Assembly: GCF_004114425.1 (NCBI RefSeq) | Contig: NZ_RDQF01000042.1 | Span: forward strand, 1 to 64,000 | Reading direction: 5' to 3' | From: Bradyrhizobium vignae | GTDB lineage: Bacteria; Pseudomonadota; Alphaproteobacteria; Rhizobiales; Xanthobacteraceae | DNA: 64,000 bases | In this document: positions 1 through 8,618 of the stretch, one piece after another | How positions within the stretch are numbered: the first letter of the stretch is position 1 | How the letters are laid out: the number at the start of each line of letters is the position of its first letter | Program-made: the position numbers and the translations under genes | Notes under the pieces: generated by a model | What the model saw: the letters and a program-made list of their open reading frames with translations, nothing else | Database searches by the model: none | What the model was told of the DNA's origin: nothing

Positions 1-1
1 G

Positions 2-296
2 GCGCATCAGCAGTTGAAGGAGGAACTTGGACTTGATCACTTCGAAGGGCGATCATGGCAAGGTCTTCATCGCCACGCCCTGATGACAATGATTGCCTAC
101 GCCTTCCTGCAACATCGTCGCCTCGCACACGCGGGGCGGAAAAAAAAGAATCTACGGGCCTCCGCCTCAGCCAACCATGCCAGCCGTACGTCACGCCATC
201 GTCGATCTCATCCTTCGGCCGCAGTCTCAGCATTGCCCATATTGCCGAAGGCAAATCCGTGAAAAACAGCGGCGAAAACACAATCTGCCAAAGTAG
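2..296 (+). mobile_element. IS701-like transposase, 3' remnant with frameshift
   Basis: The window opens inside a coding frame that reads AHQQLKEELGLDHFEGRSW, followed by LHRHALMTMIAYAFLQHRRLA. This is the conserved C-terminal end of IS701-type DDE transposases. At 140-147 there is a run of eight A residues. Upstream of it the transposase is read in one frame (codons starting at 2); downstream the homologous tail (proline-rich stretch, then VRHAIVDLI and a CPYCRRQI motif) is read one base further on and stops at 294-296. The shift is +1, which suits a one-base insertion in the A run rather than a classical -1 programmed shift. The rest of the element lies outside the window, and I saw no terminal inverted repeat. 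The family call is from memory of the motif. Confidence 0.75.
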
Positions 297-518
297 TGCT
301 AGGCCGTGTATCCATAAACCCGGCGGCCTCGATATGGTGTCTACGTTCGCTTTGCTCCGAAACCGACGAAGTTCGGGCAGCCAGGGCGCCGATTGCTGCA
401 ACCTCGAACATCGTCATTGCTACTTGTCGCCGAGACCACATGTGCGTCGCGAGTCGCCGCGGCTCGAGTCTTTGAGCGGCTGCTTTGCTATTTCGGCAGC
501 CGCTGGCGCAAGGCGAGA

Positions 519-1029
519 TCATCCAAATCGGGGAATGACGATTTCGCCGCGCAACCACTGAGTACGGCTGCCAGCAGTTCGCATCGCTAAGCTCCTGATC
601 AGACCCAGCTGTTCCTCACTCGGCGTATGTTTGCCGTGGGTTGAGAGCACACCCACCAGGGCACCGGAGCGGGTCATCAGCGGGGTCGACTGTACCGGCT
701 CGTTCGGCGATGTCTCGAAAAAGCAGAAACCGGAGGTCCATTTGTGACGTCATCGAGAATGACGGGCTGCCGTTGAACAGCGCACGACCGCAAGCACACC
801 CGTCCCTGATCGTCACACGACGAAAGCAGTCGAGAAACTCTTCGGAAAAGCCCTGCTGAGCCACGATCTCCAGATGGCCCGTCTTCCAGTCGATCAGTTG
901 AATGTTGCCGAGCTCTTGGCCGTAATAACCAATGCCTCGCTCAAAGCCGATTCGAGGAGCGGCAGTTCCCCTTGCTTCCGTATCTTTACCCCATTCGATA
1001 CAGCGGACAGATCCGATCGGGCAGGGCGA
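519..1029 (-). pseudogene. GAF-domain protein, frameshifted remnant
   Basis: Read on the minus strand, the frame from about 1000 down to 700 gives GQELGNIQLIDWKTGHLEIV, AQQGFSEEFLDCFRRV and CACGRAL, a typical GAF-domain start. At about 690-697 the frame is lost, and the adjacent frame continues with VQSTPLMTRSGALVGVLSTH and HTPSEEQLGLIRSLAMRTAG, ending at a stop at 519-521. Together these two halves make the usual GAF core found in sensor or regulatory proteins. The residues normally between the two halves are missing, so a small indel both deleted a few codons and shifted the frame. The upstream frame has a TAG at 1030-1032, so no full-length N-terminus remains. A sequencing error alone would not explain both defects. 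Confidence 0.7.
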
Positions 1030-1032
1030 CTA

Positions 1033-1381
1033 CGTGCTCGTCGTAGAATTGGATATTTCGGTGAGCAAAAACGGACGATCTGTTCTGGCCGTCGCAGCAG
1101 GGTATCGCTTGCTGCAAAACCAGAACCGGATTGTTCGAGCGGGCGTGCGATTCGCTCCCTCGCTACCACGGGCCACGATTCCCCACGCCAAATTACGATC
1201 TTCTCCGATTTTGTGCACTTGATCGTGGCGGCGCTCCCAGGCGTCGACTCGGCCGATGGCGAAATCGGCCGACCAGCGGTATCCCAATCGGATACACTCG
1301 GCTTATCGGCGAGGTATCTCGACAAGCCGCGGTAGCACGATTATCAACTGCTACTGGCGAACGGCGGCCCGAGGATCGAAC
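1033..1381. other. Unassigned DNA between GAF remnant and GntR gene
   Basis: About 350 bases with open frames on both strands but no protein I recognise. The minus frame directly upstream of the GAF remnant ends at the TAG at 1030-1032 and could be more of the decayed gene. The only clear signal is the GAGGA at 1371-1375, which serves the next gene. Confidence 0.4.
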
Positions 1382-2116
1382 GTGACCAAATCGACTGCGC
1401 GCAAACGCTTATCCGCGACAACCTCTTCGCGCGCAACGGCAGTAGAGGCACCGAAGCGCCCTCGGCCGAACGGCAGCGTCACCGAGGCGACCTATCGAAA
1501 GCTCCTGGATCTGATTGAATCGCGGCAACTTGGACCGGGCGAGGTCATCGAGGAGCGCCGGCTTGCGCTGCGCCTCAAGGTGTCGCGTACTCCGCTACGT
1601 GCCGGAATCAGCCGTCTGCTGGGCGAGGGCAGGTTGGAACAGCTTTCGAATGGCTCGGTCATCGTGCGCAATATCGGTATCGCCGAGTTGCTTGAATTAA
1701 TTCATCTACGACTCATTCTCGAAAGCGAGGCGGCCTCGCTTGCTGCAACCCGTATCAGCCTCGATATCCTGCAGCCGATCAAGGCCAGCCTGGAGAAGAT
1801 CCTGTCCACAGCCGTGATCACCAAGACCAAGCACTGGACGCTGGATGACGAGATTCACGACCAGATCGCCAATCATTGCGGCAACCGCTCTCTTGCCACC
1901 CTCATCAGAGAGACCCGCCGCAAGATCAGGATGTGCAATGTGGAGCGGCGTCCCGAACGGCTGTTGCCCGCGTGTCGTGAACACCTCGCGATTGTTGATG
2001 CCATCATCAAGCGAGACGCAGCGGTGGCGCGCCACGCGATGATCCAGCATCTCACCAATGTCCGTCAGGGCATGCTGGAAACATTCGGGATATTTTTACC
2101 CGAGAGCCACGGCTGA
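1382..2116 (+). CDS. GntR family (FCD-type) transcriptional regulator
   Basis: A 244-residue DNA-binding regulator of the FadR/FCD branch of GntR. After a basic leader of about 30 residues comes the winged helix: a conserved start (TYRKLLDLIESRQLGPGEVI), the helix-turn-helix LALRLKVSRTPLRAGISRLL, and the wing around GRLEQLSNGSVIVRNI. An all-helical FCD effector domain follows (about residues 105-235). The GTG start at 1382 is preferred because GAGGA lies at 1371-1375, six bases upstream; the frame itself stays open further 5'. In the recognition helix the usual REA is RAG, a mild deviation. It is the first gene before a catabolic/transport cluster on the same strand, so it probably senses that cluster's substrate. 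The ligand cannot be read from sequence. Confidence 0.88.
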   Translation: MTKSTARKRLSATTSSRATAVEAPKRPRPNGSVTEATYRKLLDLIESRQLGPGEVIEERRLALRLKVSRTPLRAGISRLLGEGRLEQLSNGSVIVRNIGIAELLELIHLRLILESEAASLAATRISLDILQPIKASLEKILSTAVITKTKHWTLDDEIHDQIANHCGNRSLATLIRETRRKIRMCNVERRPERLLPACREHLAIVDAIIKRDAAVARHAMIQHLTNVRQGMLETFGIFLPESHG

Positions 2117-2243
2117 CCGCCGTCACTGAAAGTTTTCCCGAACGGCACCAGGCCTGTTCGGGGCGCGCCGCATTCTGCCTGAATTTTCACTTCCGATTGC
2201 TGTTCATGTGGGCAGAAGGTCACGGCTCGCGCCCTTGACAAGG

Positions 2244-2282
2244 TGGTACCTCCGAGCTCCAATGGTATCCCACTGGTATAAT
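2244..2282 (+). promoter_or_regulatory. Candidate promoter/operator upstream of the allA-like operon
   Basis: In the 213-base gap after the regulator there is a perfect TATAAT at 2277-2282. Just before it lies TGGTATCCCA (2263-2272), an imperfect palindrome, then a second TGGTAT (2274-2279), and a TGGTACC at 2244-2250. FCD-type GntR proteins commonly bind palindromes with TGGT...ACCA-type arms, so this is the natural place for the neighbouring regulator to act. No convincing -35 sits 17 bases from the TATAAT. The placement is inference. Confidence 0.4.
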
Positions 2283-2329
2283 GAACTTCGCGCGGTGCTA
2301 TTTGCATCGTTTCCTGGGCTGGAGCCTTA

Positions 2330-2842
2330 ATGATCGCTTCTCCTTCGTACACAGTTTCGCTCGAGCCGCTGTCCGCCGAAGCCTTCGCTCCCTTCGGCGA
2401 CGTGGTCTCGCGCCCGACTGGTGAGCGGCGGCGTTACCTTCCGACCATGCTGAACTGTGCGGACGAGGCGCAATCATTCTCGCTCTGGATTAGCGGCGCG
2501 GCCGCACTCGGAGAGCTCCCGTTGCGGGCGACCACGCTGGAGCGGCACCCCTATTCGGCCCAGACCTTCGTGCCGCTCGGTTCCGCGCGCTATCTCGCCG
2601 TCGTCTGCGCTGCGACATCGGACGGAGACCCTGATCTGCCGACTCTGCGCGGATTCATCGCCGGTCCCGACCAGATCGTCACCTACGCGCGCAATGTGTG
2701 GCATCATCCCATGACCGTGCTTGACGCCCCCATGGAATTCGCGGTGGCGATGGGGGTGACGGGCCAGCAGAACGATGACGTTTTCTTCGGTCTCGATGCC
2801 ACCGTGACCCTCGTTATGCCGCCGCAGCTTCGTAGAAGGTAA
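2330..2842 (+). CDS. allA: Ureidoglycolate lyase (AllA-like)
   Basis: A 170-residue cytoplasmic enzyme of the AllA family, which splits ureidoglycolate into glyoxylate and urea, the last step of allantoin breakdown in many bacteria. Family marks are the N-terminal PLSAEAFAPFGDV, the ERHPYSAQTFVPLG strand near residue 80, and the metal/active-site region ARNVWHHPMTVLD near residue 120. Length is normal for the family (about 160-170). It lies five bases upstream of the PuuE-like gene and heads the transporter operon. No allantoicase or urate oxidase is present nearby, so the true substrate may be a related ureido acid. Family assignment is firm; pathway assignment is inference. Confidence 0.88.
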   Translation: MIASPSYTVSLEPLSAEAFAPFGDVVSRPTGERRRYLPTMLNCADEAQSFSLWISGAAALGELPLRATTLERHPYSAQTFVPLGSARYLAVVCAATSDGDPDLPTLRGFIAGPDQIVTYARNVWHHPMTVLDAPMEFAVAMGVTGQQNDDVFFGLDATVTLVMPPQLRRR

Positions 2843-2847
2843 CGGTC

Positions 2848-3768
2848 ATGACCGCGCAAGCCGACCAGAATCGCGATTTTATCGGCTATGGACGCAACCC
2901 GCCGGATCCGAAATGGCCCGGCGGCGCTCGCATCGCGCTCAACATCTGCGTCAATTACGAAGAAGGATCGGAGGCTTCGTTTGCCGATGGCGACGGCGTC
3001 ACCGAGGCGGCGCTGACGGAGGGCGGCGGGGGAGGCTTTGAAGGGCGCGATCTCGCTGCGGAATCGATGTTCGAGTATGGCAGCCGCGTCGGTTTCTGGC
3101 GGCTGATCCGGTTACTCTCAGAGCGCGGCATGACGGCCACCGTCATGGGTTGCGCCCTCGCGCTGGAGCGCAACCCGGAAGCGGCCGCGGCCATCGGCGA
3201 GCTTGGATACGATGTCTGCGCCCATGGCTGGCGCTGGGAGCGGCACCAACGTCTTGGCGAGGATGAGGAGCGCGAGCGGATCAGAAAGACGATTGCGAGC
3301 CTTACGCGGACGACGGGCGAGCGGCCTCTCGGCTGGTATTGCCGCTACGGCGCCGGCGTGAACACACGCCGACTGGTGGTCGAGGAGGGAGGCTTCCTCT
3401 ATGATTCCGACGCCTACAATGACGAGTTGCCGTACTGGACAACGGTCGGCGGCAAGCCGCACCTGGTCGTCCCCTATGGTCTGGTCAACAACGATGCCAA
3501 GTTCATCCGTGGCGCGATGACGACCGCTGACGATTTCTTCGTCTACCTGAGGGATGCCTTCGACATGCTCCATGCTGAGGGCGCGACCGCGCCGAAGATG
3601 ATGTCGGTAGGCCTCCACACCCGGATCGTCGGTCATCCGGGACGCGCCGCGGGCCTCGCGCGCTTTCTTGACCACGTCGCCACGCATGACGCGGTGTGGG
3701 TGTGCCGACGCGTCGACATTGCCCGGCATTGGATTGCCACTCATCCCGCACAACCCCGAAAGTCTTGA
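2848..3768 (+). CDS. puuE: PuuE-type allantoinase / polysaccharide-deacetylase-family amidohydrolase
   Basis: A 306-residue protein of the NodB-fold (carbohydrate esterase 4 like) family, in the PuuE branch that opens the ring of allantoin without classical amidohydrolase motifs. Seen: ICVNYEEGSEASFADGDG near residues 33-50, the CAHGWRWERH segment near 124-133, and NTRRLVVEEGGFLYDSDAYN near 171-190, all highly characteristic of PuuE. In the segment before NTRR the sequence is WYCRYGAGV, whereas typical PuuE proteins (from memory) have a GRxSP-like stretch there; this could alter substrate specificity. No signal peptide, so cytoplasmic. Its pairing with AllA supports a ureide pathway. Confidence 0.85.
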   Translation: MTAQADQNRDFIGYGRNPPDPKWPGGARIALNICVNYEEGSEASFADGDGVTEAALTEGGGGGFEGRDLAAESMFEYGSRVGFWRLIRLLSERGMTATVMGCALALERNPEAAAAIGELGYDVCAHGWRWERHQRLGEDEERERIRKTIASLTRTTGERPLGWYCRYGAGVNTRRLVVEEGGFLYDSDAYNDELPYWTTVGGKPHLVVPYGLVNNDAKFIRGAMTTADDFFVYLRDAFDMLHAEGATAPKMMSVGLHTRIVGHPGRAAGLARFLDHVATHDAVWVCRRVDIARHWIATHPAQPRKS

Positions 3769-3788
3769 CCCATGGAAGGACCCGACCG

Positions 3789-4661
3789 ATGACGCTCCGA
3801 TCGAAGCTTCTTGCAATCGCGCTGATCATGGCCGGCGCCCAGGTCGCGTGCGGGATTCAGGCTCATGCCCAGGAGGCGGATCACCCCTCCGACAAGCCAC
3901 TGGTTGTCGCGTCCGATTTCGGTGTCGCACCCTGGATGGTGCGAGGCGCGAGCGGTCCCGAAGGCTTCGGCGTGGATCTGATCAACGAGATCGGTAAGGC
4001 ACTCGGCCGCCCCAAGGTCGAGATCGTGGATATTAACTTCTCCGGACTATTTGCGGCATTGTTTGCCAAGCGGGTCGAATTCCTGGTCAACCCGCTGAAC
4101 CTGACAGCCGAGCGCTCCGAGCGGATGCTCTATACCGAGCCGCTATTCACCACCGGAAACGGCTTTCTGGTTCGCGCCGCCGACGAGATGAAGGGCTTTG
4201 ACGACCTGAAGGGCAAGGCGGTGGCGGTGAACCGCGGCACCATCTCGGACACCTGGGCAACGGCGAATGCCGAGAAGTACGGATTCGAGGTGCAGCGTTA
4301 CGACACCTTTCCGGATAGCGTGCAGGCCGTGCTGACCCGGCGCGCGTTCACTGCGCTGAACGAAATCCCCACAACCGTGTATGCCGCCAGCCAGAACAAG
4401 GCGATCAAGGTCGGTTACAAGGACTTCAACGGGCGCAACTTCGCTTATGCGTTCCGCCTGGAGGACACCGAGTATCGCAACAAGGTCGAGGACGTGATCG
4501 AATGCATGAAACTCGACGGGCGGCTGCGCAAGCTGCACGAGAAGTGGTACGGGGCCACTCCAGATGCCGGCTCGGCAATCGAGACGGTGTATTTCGGCTA
4601 CGGGCCTCCCGGCTTCAAGGGCTTCGAGCCGGCCGCCCATGTTCCGGCCTGCAAGAAGTAG
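3789..4661 (+). CDS. ABC transporter periplasmic substrate-binding protein (polar amino acid type)
   Basis: A 290-residue extracytoplasmic solute-binding protein of the family 3 (amino-acid) type. The first 27 residues form a signal peptide (MTLRSKLLAIALIMAGAQ, Ala-rich, ending AHA-Q). The mature part has the typical order: VVASDFGVAPWMV ligand strand, GFGVDLINEIGKALGR, the ERSERMLYTEPLF hinge region, then LKGKAVAVNRGTISD in the second lobe. The ATG at 3789 is chosen because of GGAAGGA at 3774-3780. It sits 20 bases after the PuuE-like gene and is followed by two matching permeases. In place of the common D/R amino-acid-binding pair some positions differ, so the ligand could be a ureide or other amino-acid-like compound. 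Confidence 0.9.
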   Translation: MTLRSKLLAIALIMAGAQVACGIQAHAQEADHPSDKPLVVASDFGVAPWMVRGASGPEGFGVDLINEIGKALGRPKVEIVDINFSGLFAALFAKRVEFLVNPLNLTAERSERMLYTEPLFTTGNGFLVRAADEMKGFDDLKGKAVAVNRGTISDTWATANAEKYGFEVQRYDTFPDSVQAVLTRRAFTALNEIPTTVYAASQNKAIKVGYKDFNGRNFAYAFRLEDTEYRNKVEDVIECMKLDGRLRKLHEKWYGATPDAGSAIETVYFGYGPPGFKGFEPAAHVPACKK

Positions 4662-4717
4662 CGGGGCACCACAGCCGGATCGCAAGAGCGGTCCGGCCGC
4701 CACGATAGTGACAGCCG

Positions 4718-5389
4718 ATGGACCGCATTCTCGAGTACTATTTTAATCCGAAGGTCATCGCACTCGCGTTTCCGAACGTGCTGGCGGGCTTTCGCGTGAC
4801 GGTCGCCGTCGCGCTGCTGATTATCCTGTTCGGCATCGCGACGGGGCTGCTGCTGGCGCTGCTGCGTTGTGCCAATTTGCGGCTGTTGAATGCGTTGATC
4901 GTCGTTTACGTGGACGTTCTGCGGACGCTGCCGCAACTCGTCATCATCGTGTTCATCTATTTCGGCCTGCCTTATGTGGGCCTCACCCTCTCGCCGTTCG
5001 TGACCACGGTGCTGTCGCTGGCGATGGTGCTGTCGGCGTTCAGCACCGAGATATTCTGGTCGGCCATCATGGCGGTCCCCCGTGGACAGTGGGATGCCGC
5101 GAGCGCTCTCGGGTTTGGCCGGGTGCGCACGTTGCTGGAGATCATCCTGCCTCAGGCCGTCCGGCTGTCGGTGCCGCTTCTGACCAACCGGGCGATCTCG
5201 ATCAGCAAGGGCACCGCACTGGGCACTGCGGTGTCGTTGCCGGAGACGCTGGGGCAGGCGCAGAGCGTAACTGCGATAGTCGCGAATCCCTCGCCACTGA
5301 CGCTCGCCGCCGCCTTCTACGTGCTGTTCTTTCTGCCGCTCGTGGTCGCCAGCCGCTGGATCGAGCGGCGATCAGCGCAGGGACGATGA
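4718..5389 (+). CDS. ABC transporter permease, polar amino acid family (HisM/GlnP type)
   Basis: A 223-residue inner-membrane permease with about five hydrophobic segments, starting with the hydrophobic stretch FRVTVAVALLIILFGIATGL. The cytoplasmic EAA loop that contacts the ATPase is visible as GQWDAASALGFGRVRTLLEI near residue 121, followed by LPQAVRLSVPLL. Length and layout match GlnP/HisM permeases. It pairs with the permease encoded ten bases downstream as a heterodimeric channel for the binding protein encoded just upstream. Confidence 0.92.
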   Translation: MDRILEYYFNPKVIALAFPNVLAGFRVTVAVALLIILFGIATGLLLALLRCANLRLLNALIVVYVDVLRTLPQLVIIVFIYFGLPYVGLTLSPFVTTVLSLAMVLSAFSTEIFWSAIMAVPRGQWDAASALGFGRVRTLLEIILPQAVRLSVPLLTNRAISISKGTALGTAVSLPETLGQAQSVTAIVANPSPLTLAAAFYVLFFLPLVVASRWIERRSAQGR

Positions 5390-5398
5390 GAGAGGGCC

Positions 5399-6070
5399 AT
5401 GCAAGCGCTGCTGGACAATTTTGCCGATATCGACGCGCTGATGCGGGTCTATCCGCTGCTGCTGCAGGGCCTGCTTTACACCATCGCGCTGGCGCTGGTG
5501 GCGCTGCCGCTCGGCCTCCTGCTGGGCCTGTCTATCGCTGTGGCCTACAGCTTCCATCATCGCTGGCTGAATGTCGCCCTACTGGTCCATATCGATGTCT
5601 TCCGGGCGTTTCCGGTGGTCGTGCTGCTGATCCTGGTGTTCTACGGCCTGCCGTTCCTCGGGTTGACTCTGGGCGGATTTGCTGCCGCCGTTCTCGCGAT
5701 CGTGCTCAACAATTCCGGCTACTATGGCGAGATATTTCGCGCGGGCATCGAGTCCGTGCCTCGCGGCCAGTACGAGGCGGCGCGCGCGCTGGGCTTCAAG
5801 CCGCTGCATGTCGTGCTCTACATCGTCCTGCCGCAGGCCGTACGCAATGTGCTGGCGCCGCTGGCCAGCAATTCATTGGAGCTGGTCAAGACCACCTCGA
5901 TCGGTGCGTTGGTCGCACTGCCTGAGCTTCTGCGCTCGGCGCGTGTCGCTCAGGAGCAGACCTACAATCCGACGCCGCTGATGGCGGCTGCGGTGATCTT
6001 CTTGGTCCTGCTGTATCCGATCGCGCGTTGGGTCGCGCGTCTGGAGCGGCAGGCCCTTGTGGCACGCTAA
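5399..6070 (+). CDS. ABC transporter permease, polar amino acid family (second subunit)
   Basis: Also 223 residues, with the same architecture as the gene before it: several membrane segments and an EAA loop GQYEAARALGFKPLHVVLYI near residue 122, then LPQAVRNVLAPLASN. A GAGAGAGGG-like purine stretch just upstream of the ATG gives a ribosome site. The two permeases are clearly paralogous and should form a heterodimer. The next gene begins four bases after the stop, so it belongs to the same transcript. Confidence 0.92.
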   Translation: MQALLDNFADIDALMRVYPLLLQGLLYTIALALVALPLGLLLGLSIAVAYSFHHRWLNVALLVHIDVFRAFPVVVLLILVFYGLPFLGLTLGGFAAAVLAIVLNNSGYYGEIFRAGIESVPRGQYEAARALGFKPLHVVLYIVLPQAVRNVLAPLASNSLELVKTTSIGALVALPELLRSARVAQEQTYNPTPLMAAAVIFLVLLYPIARWVARLERQALVAR

Positions 6071-6073
6071 GTC

Positions 6074-7072
6074 ATGGCCACGCTGATCACGGGTGGTGCA
6101 GGATTCATCGGACTTGCGCTGGCGGAACGTTTGCTGGCGGCAGGCCAGCGCGTCGTGCTGTTCGACCTGCCGGCGGCTCCGCCGCTGTGGCTGGCGCGGC
6201 CCGAGCTTGCGGGCGCGGTCTATGTCAGCGGCGATGTTACGGACAAAACCGATCTCGACGCGGCGCTCGCCGCCGCGCCGATCGACCGGGTGGTTCACGC
6301 GGCTGCGGTGACACCGAACGAGCAGCGCGAACGCAAGGACGCTCGGCGGATCGTCGAGATCAATATCGGCGGTACCGTCAACTTGATGGAGCGCGCGATC
6401 GCGCATGGCGGAATTCGACGTATCGTTGTGGTGAGTTCTGTTGCCGTCTACGGGTTCTCTGCACCTGCCCCCTCAGGCTGTTTTGAGGAGGAGATCAGTC
6501 ATCCGGCGCCCGCCGCGCTCTACGGCATCAGCAAGCTTGCGGCGGAACAGGCGGCGATCAGGATCGCTCATCTCCACGGCCGTGACACGCGGATCGTCCG
6601 GCTCGGCCCCGTCTATGGTCCCTGGGAATGGTCGACCGAGGTGCGCGATGCGCTCAGCCCGCATCACCAGGTCCTGCAGGCACTCAAATCTGGTCGCGAG
6701 GCGGTGCTGCCGCGCGCGATGCGTGCCGATTGGATCTATTCGCGAGATGCCGCCGCCGGTATCGCGGCAGTCGCCATGAATGAGGCCCTGCGCCATGCAG
6801 TCTATCACGTCGGTGGCGGTTGCCTGTCCGACCTGCAGGACTGGTGCCGCGCGCTGGCAAGCCGCTTTCCGGATTTCCGTTGGCGCTGCGCCGAACCGGG
6901 CGAGGCTGCCGGCATCATCTACAATCTGCCTGTTGATCGCGCGCCGATGAGCATTGTGCGTCTCGCGCGCGACACCGGGTTCAACCCGGCCTATCCCGTG
7001 GACGCTGCGGCTGCGGATTATCTGTCCTGGATGGGTCTCGATTGCGCTGCATCATCGGGAGGCACGTCATGA
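6074..7072 (+). CDS. NAD(P)-dependent epimerase/dehydratase (extended SDR)
   Basis: A 332-residue extended short-chain dehydrogenase. The Rossmann motif TGGAGFIG is at residues 6-13; VVHAAAVTPNEQ marks the NAD-binding strand; SSVAVYG and the catalytic YGISK (Tyr-x-x-x-Lys, residues 150-154) follow. A variable C-terminal part carries substrate binding. The family includes sugar-nucleotide epimerases but also uronic-acid and aldonate dehydrogenases. Because it lies inside a transport/catabolic operon and not with the EPS genes, a role in breaking down the imported compound is more likely than EPS precursor synthesis. Exact reaction unknown. Confidence 0.85.
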   Translation: MATLITGGAGFIGLALAERLLAAGQRVVLFDLPAAPPLWLARPELAGAVYVSGDVTDKTDLDAALAAAPIDRVVHAAAVTPNEQRERKDARRIVEINIGGTVNLMERAIAHGGIRRIVVVSSVAVYGFSAPAPSGCFEEEISHPAPAALYGISKLAAEQAAIRIAHLHGRDTRIVRLGPVYGPWEWSTEVRDALSPHHQVLQALKSGREAVLPRAMRADWIYSRDAAAGIAAVAMNEALRHAVYHVGGGCLSDLQDWCRALASRFPDFRWRCAEPGEAAGIIYNLPVDRAPMSIVRLARDTGFNPAYPVDAAAADYLSWMGLDCAASSGGTS

Positions 7073-7845
7073 CGGGGCGGTTACTCGGCAAGTCCATCGT
7101 GATCACCGGCGCCTCGTCCGGAATTGGGCGTGCCATCGCGTGCCGGTTTGCGGCCGAAGGCGCGCGGCTGGTTCTCGCCGATGTCACCACCGATGTTCGC
7201 GAGGGCGGCGTGCCGACCATCGATCGGCTGCGGGCGGACGGCTACGAGGCGGAATTCATTCGCACCGACGTCTCCTCCGAGACCGACACAGGTCAGGCGG
7301 TCGCGCTCGCCGTGGAGAAGTTTGGGCGGCTCGACGGTCTCGTCAACAATGCGGCCATCGGCATCGGCAAGCCATTGCTCGAGACCAGCCTTGCGGAGTG
7401 GAACCGGACGTTTGCGGTTAATCTCACCGGCGTCTTCCTGATGAGCAAGGCAGCGGTTGCGACGATGCTGAGGCAGGACGCACACAACGGCGTACGCGGA
7501 CGGATGGTCAATATCTCGTCCCAGCACGGCATGATCGCCTGCCCGGAGGACGTTGCCTACGGCACTTCGAAGTCCGGCGTGGTCTACATCACCCGGCAGA
7601 TCGCGGCGGACTATGCGAAGCATCATATTGTCTGCAATGCCGTTGCGCCTGGGAAAATCGTGACCGGCAAGCCGGGGCGTGCGGCGGAGCCGCGCTGGAT
7701 GGACTATTCCAGCAGCCGGACGCCGATGCCGCGCCTGGGCGTGCCCGACGACGTGGCAAACACGGCGCTGTTTCTGGCTTCCGACGAGGCCACCTTCATT
7801 ACCGGAGAGAACATTCTCGTCGACGGCGGCTGGATGGCCGCATGA
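7069..7845 (+). CDS. SDR family oxidoreductase
   Basis: A classical short-chain dehydrogenase of 258 residues. TGASSGIG at residues 13-20 binds the cofactor, NNAAIG follows the fourth strand, NISSQHG holds the catalytic Ser, and YGTSK (164-168) the catalytic Tyr and Lys. The end reads ENILVDGGWMAA, typical for sugar or polyol dehydrogenases of the FabG/GlcDH style. The start at 7069 overlaps the previous stop by ATGA, so the two genes are translationally coupled. An upstream ATG at 7042 is possible but would overlap more and adds nothing conserved. Confidence 0.9.
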   Translation: MTGRLLGKSIVITGASSGIGRAIACRFAAEGARLVLADVTTDVREGGVPTIDRLRADGYEAEFIRTDVSSETDTGQAVALAVEKFGRLDGLVNNAAIGIGKPLLETSLAEWNRTFAVNLTGVFLMSKAAVATMLRQDAHNGVRGRMVNISSQHGMIACPEDVAYGTSKSGVVYITRQIAADYAKHHIVCNAVAPGKIVTGKPGRAAEPRWMDYSSSRTPMPRLGVPDDVANTALFLASDEATFITGENILVDGGWMAA

Positions 7846-8618
7846 CAGGCACGGAGACATCGATGACCCCCGATACTGAAACCGCAGCCCCCGTAATCGA
7901 TCTGCGGGGTGTCAGCAAATGGTACGGCGCGACCCAGGTGTTGAAGGGGATCGATTTTTCCGTGGCACGGGGCGAGCGCGTGGTGGTGTGTGGTCCCTCC
8001 GGCTCCGGCAAGTCGACCATGATCCGCTGCATCAATCGGCTGGAGGAGCATCGGGACGGAAGGATTATCGTGAATGGGGTGGAGCTTGACCACTCCACCA
8101 AGAACGTTGACCTGGTCCGCCGCGATGTCGGGATGGTGTTTCAGCAGTTCAACCTGTTTCCGCATCTGACTGTGCTGCAGAACCTGATGATTGCGCCGGT
8201 CAAGATCCGCAAGATCCCCAAGCCGGAAGCCGAAGCAACGGCGAGGCAGTTTCTGGCGCGGGTGCGGATCGCCGAGCATGCGGACAAATATCCGAGCCAG
8301 CTGTCCGGCGGACAGCAGCAGCGCGTCGCGATTGCGCGAGCACTTTGCATGAAGCCGAAGATCATGCTGTTCGACGAACCGACGTCAGCGCTGGATCCGG
8401 AGATGGTCCAGGAGGTGCTCGACGTCATGGTTTCGCTCGCGCGTGAGGGAATGACCATGGTATGCGTGACGCACGAGATGGGATTTGCCCGCACCGTTGC
8501 GGACCGGGTGGTGTTCATGGACGCCGGGCTCATTGTCGAAGAGGGATTGCCTCAGGAGTTCTTCTCGAATCCCAAGCACCAGCGCACGCGCGCATTCCTG
8601 AAGCAGATTATGCACTAG
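7842..8618 (+). CDS. ABC transporter ATP-binding protein, polar amino acid family (GlnQ/HisP type)
   Basis: A 258-residue ATPase: Walker A GPSGSGKS near residue 51, signature LSGGQQQR near 154, Walker B IMLFDEPTSALDPE near 174, and the switch histidine in CVTHEMGFA. It powers the two permeases encoded earlier in the operon. ATG at 7842 overlaps the upstream stop (ATGA). A second in-frame ATG at 7863 has a better spaced GGAG (7854-7857) and could be the real start, giving 251 residues. It is the last gene of the cluster. Confidence 0.92.
   Translation: MTGTETSMTPDTETAAPVIDLRGVSKWYGATQVLKGIDFSVARGERVVVCGPSGSGKSTMIRCINRLEEHRDGRIIVNGVELDHSTKNVDLVRRDVGMVFQQFNLFPHLTVLQNLMIAPVKIRKIPKPEAEATARQFLARVRIAEHADKYPSQLSGGQQQRVAIARALCMKPKIMLFDEPTSALDPEMVQEVLDVMVSLAREGMTMVCVTHEMGFARTVADRVVFMDAGLIVEEGLPQEFFSNPKHQRTRAFLKQIMH

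Noticed and set aside
140..147. A8 run as a programmed -1 frameshift of the transposase
   Set aside because: The homologous tail is reached by a +1 change, not -1, so an inactivating insertion or read error is more likely.
2235..2282. TTGACA at 2235-2240 paired with TATAAT at 2277-2282 as a sigma-70 promoter
   Set aside because: The spacer is 36 bases, far from 16-18, so the two are not a functional pair.
4867..5925. 352-residue plus-strand frame across both permease genes
   Set aside because: Out-of-frame shadow of two clear permeases, with Arg/Gly/Ala-rich composition and no domain.
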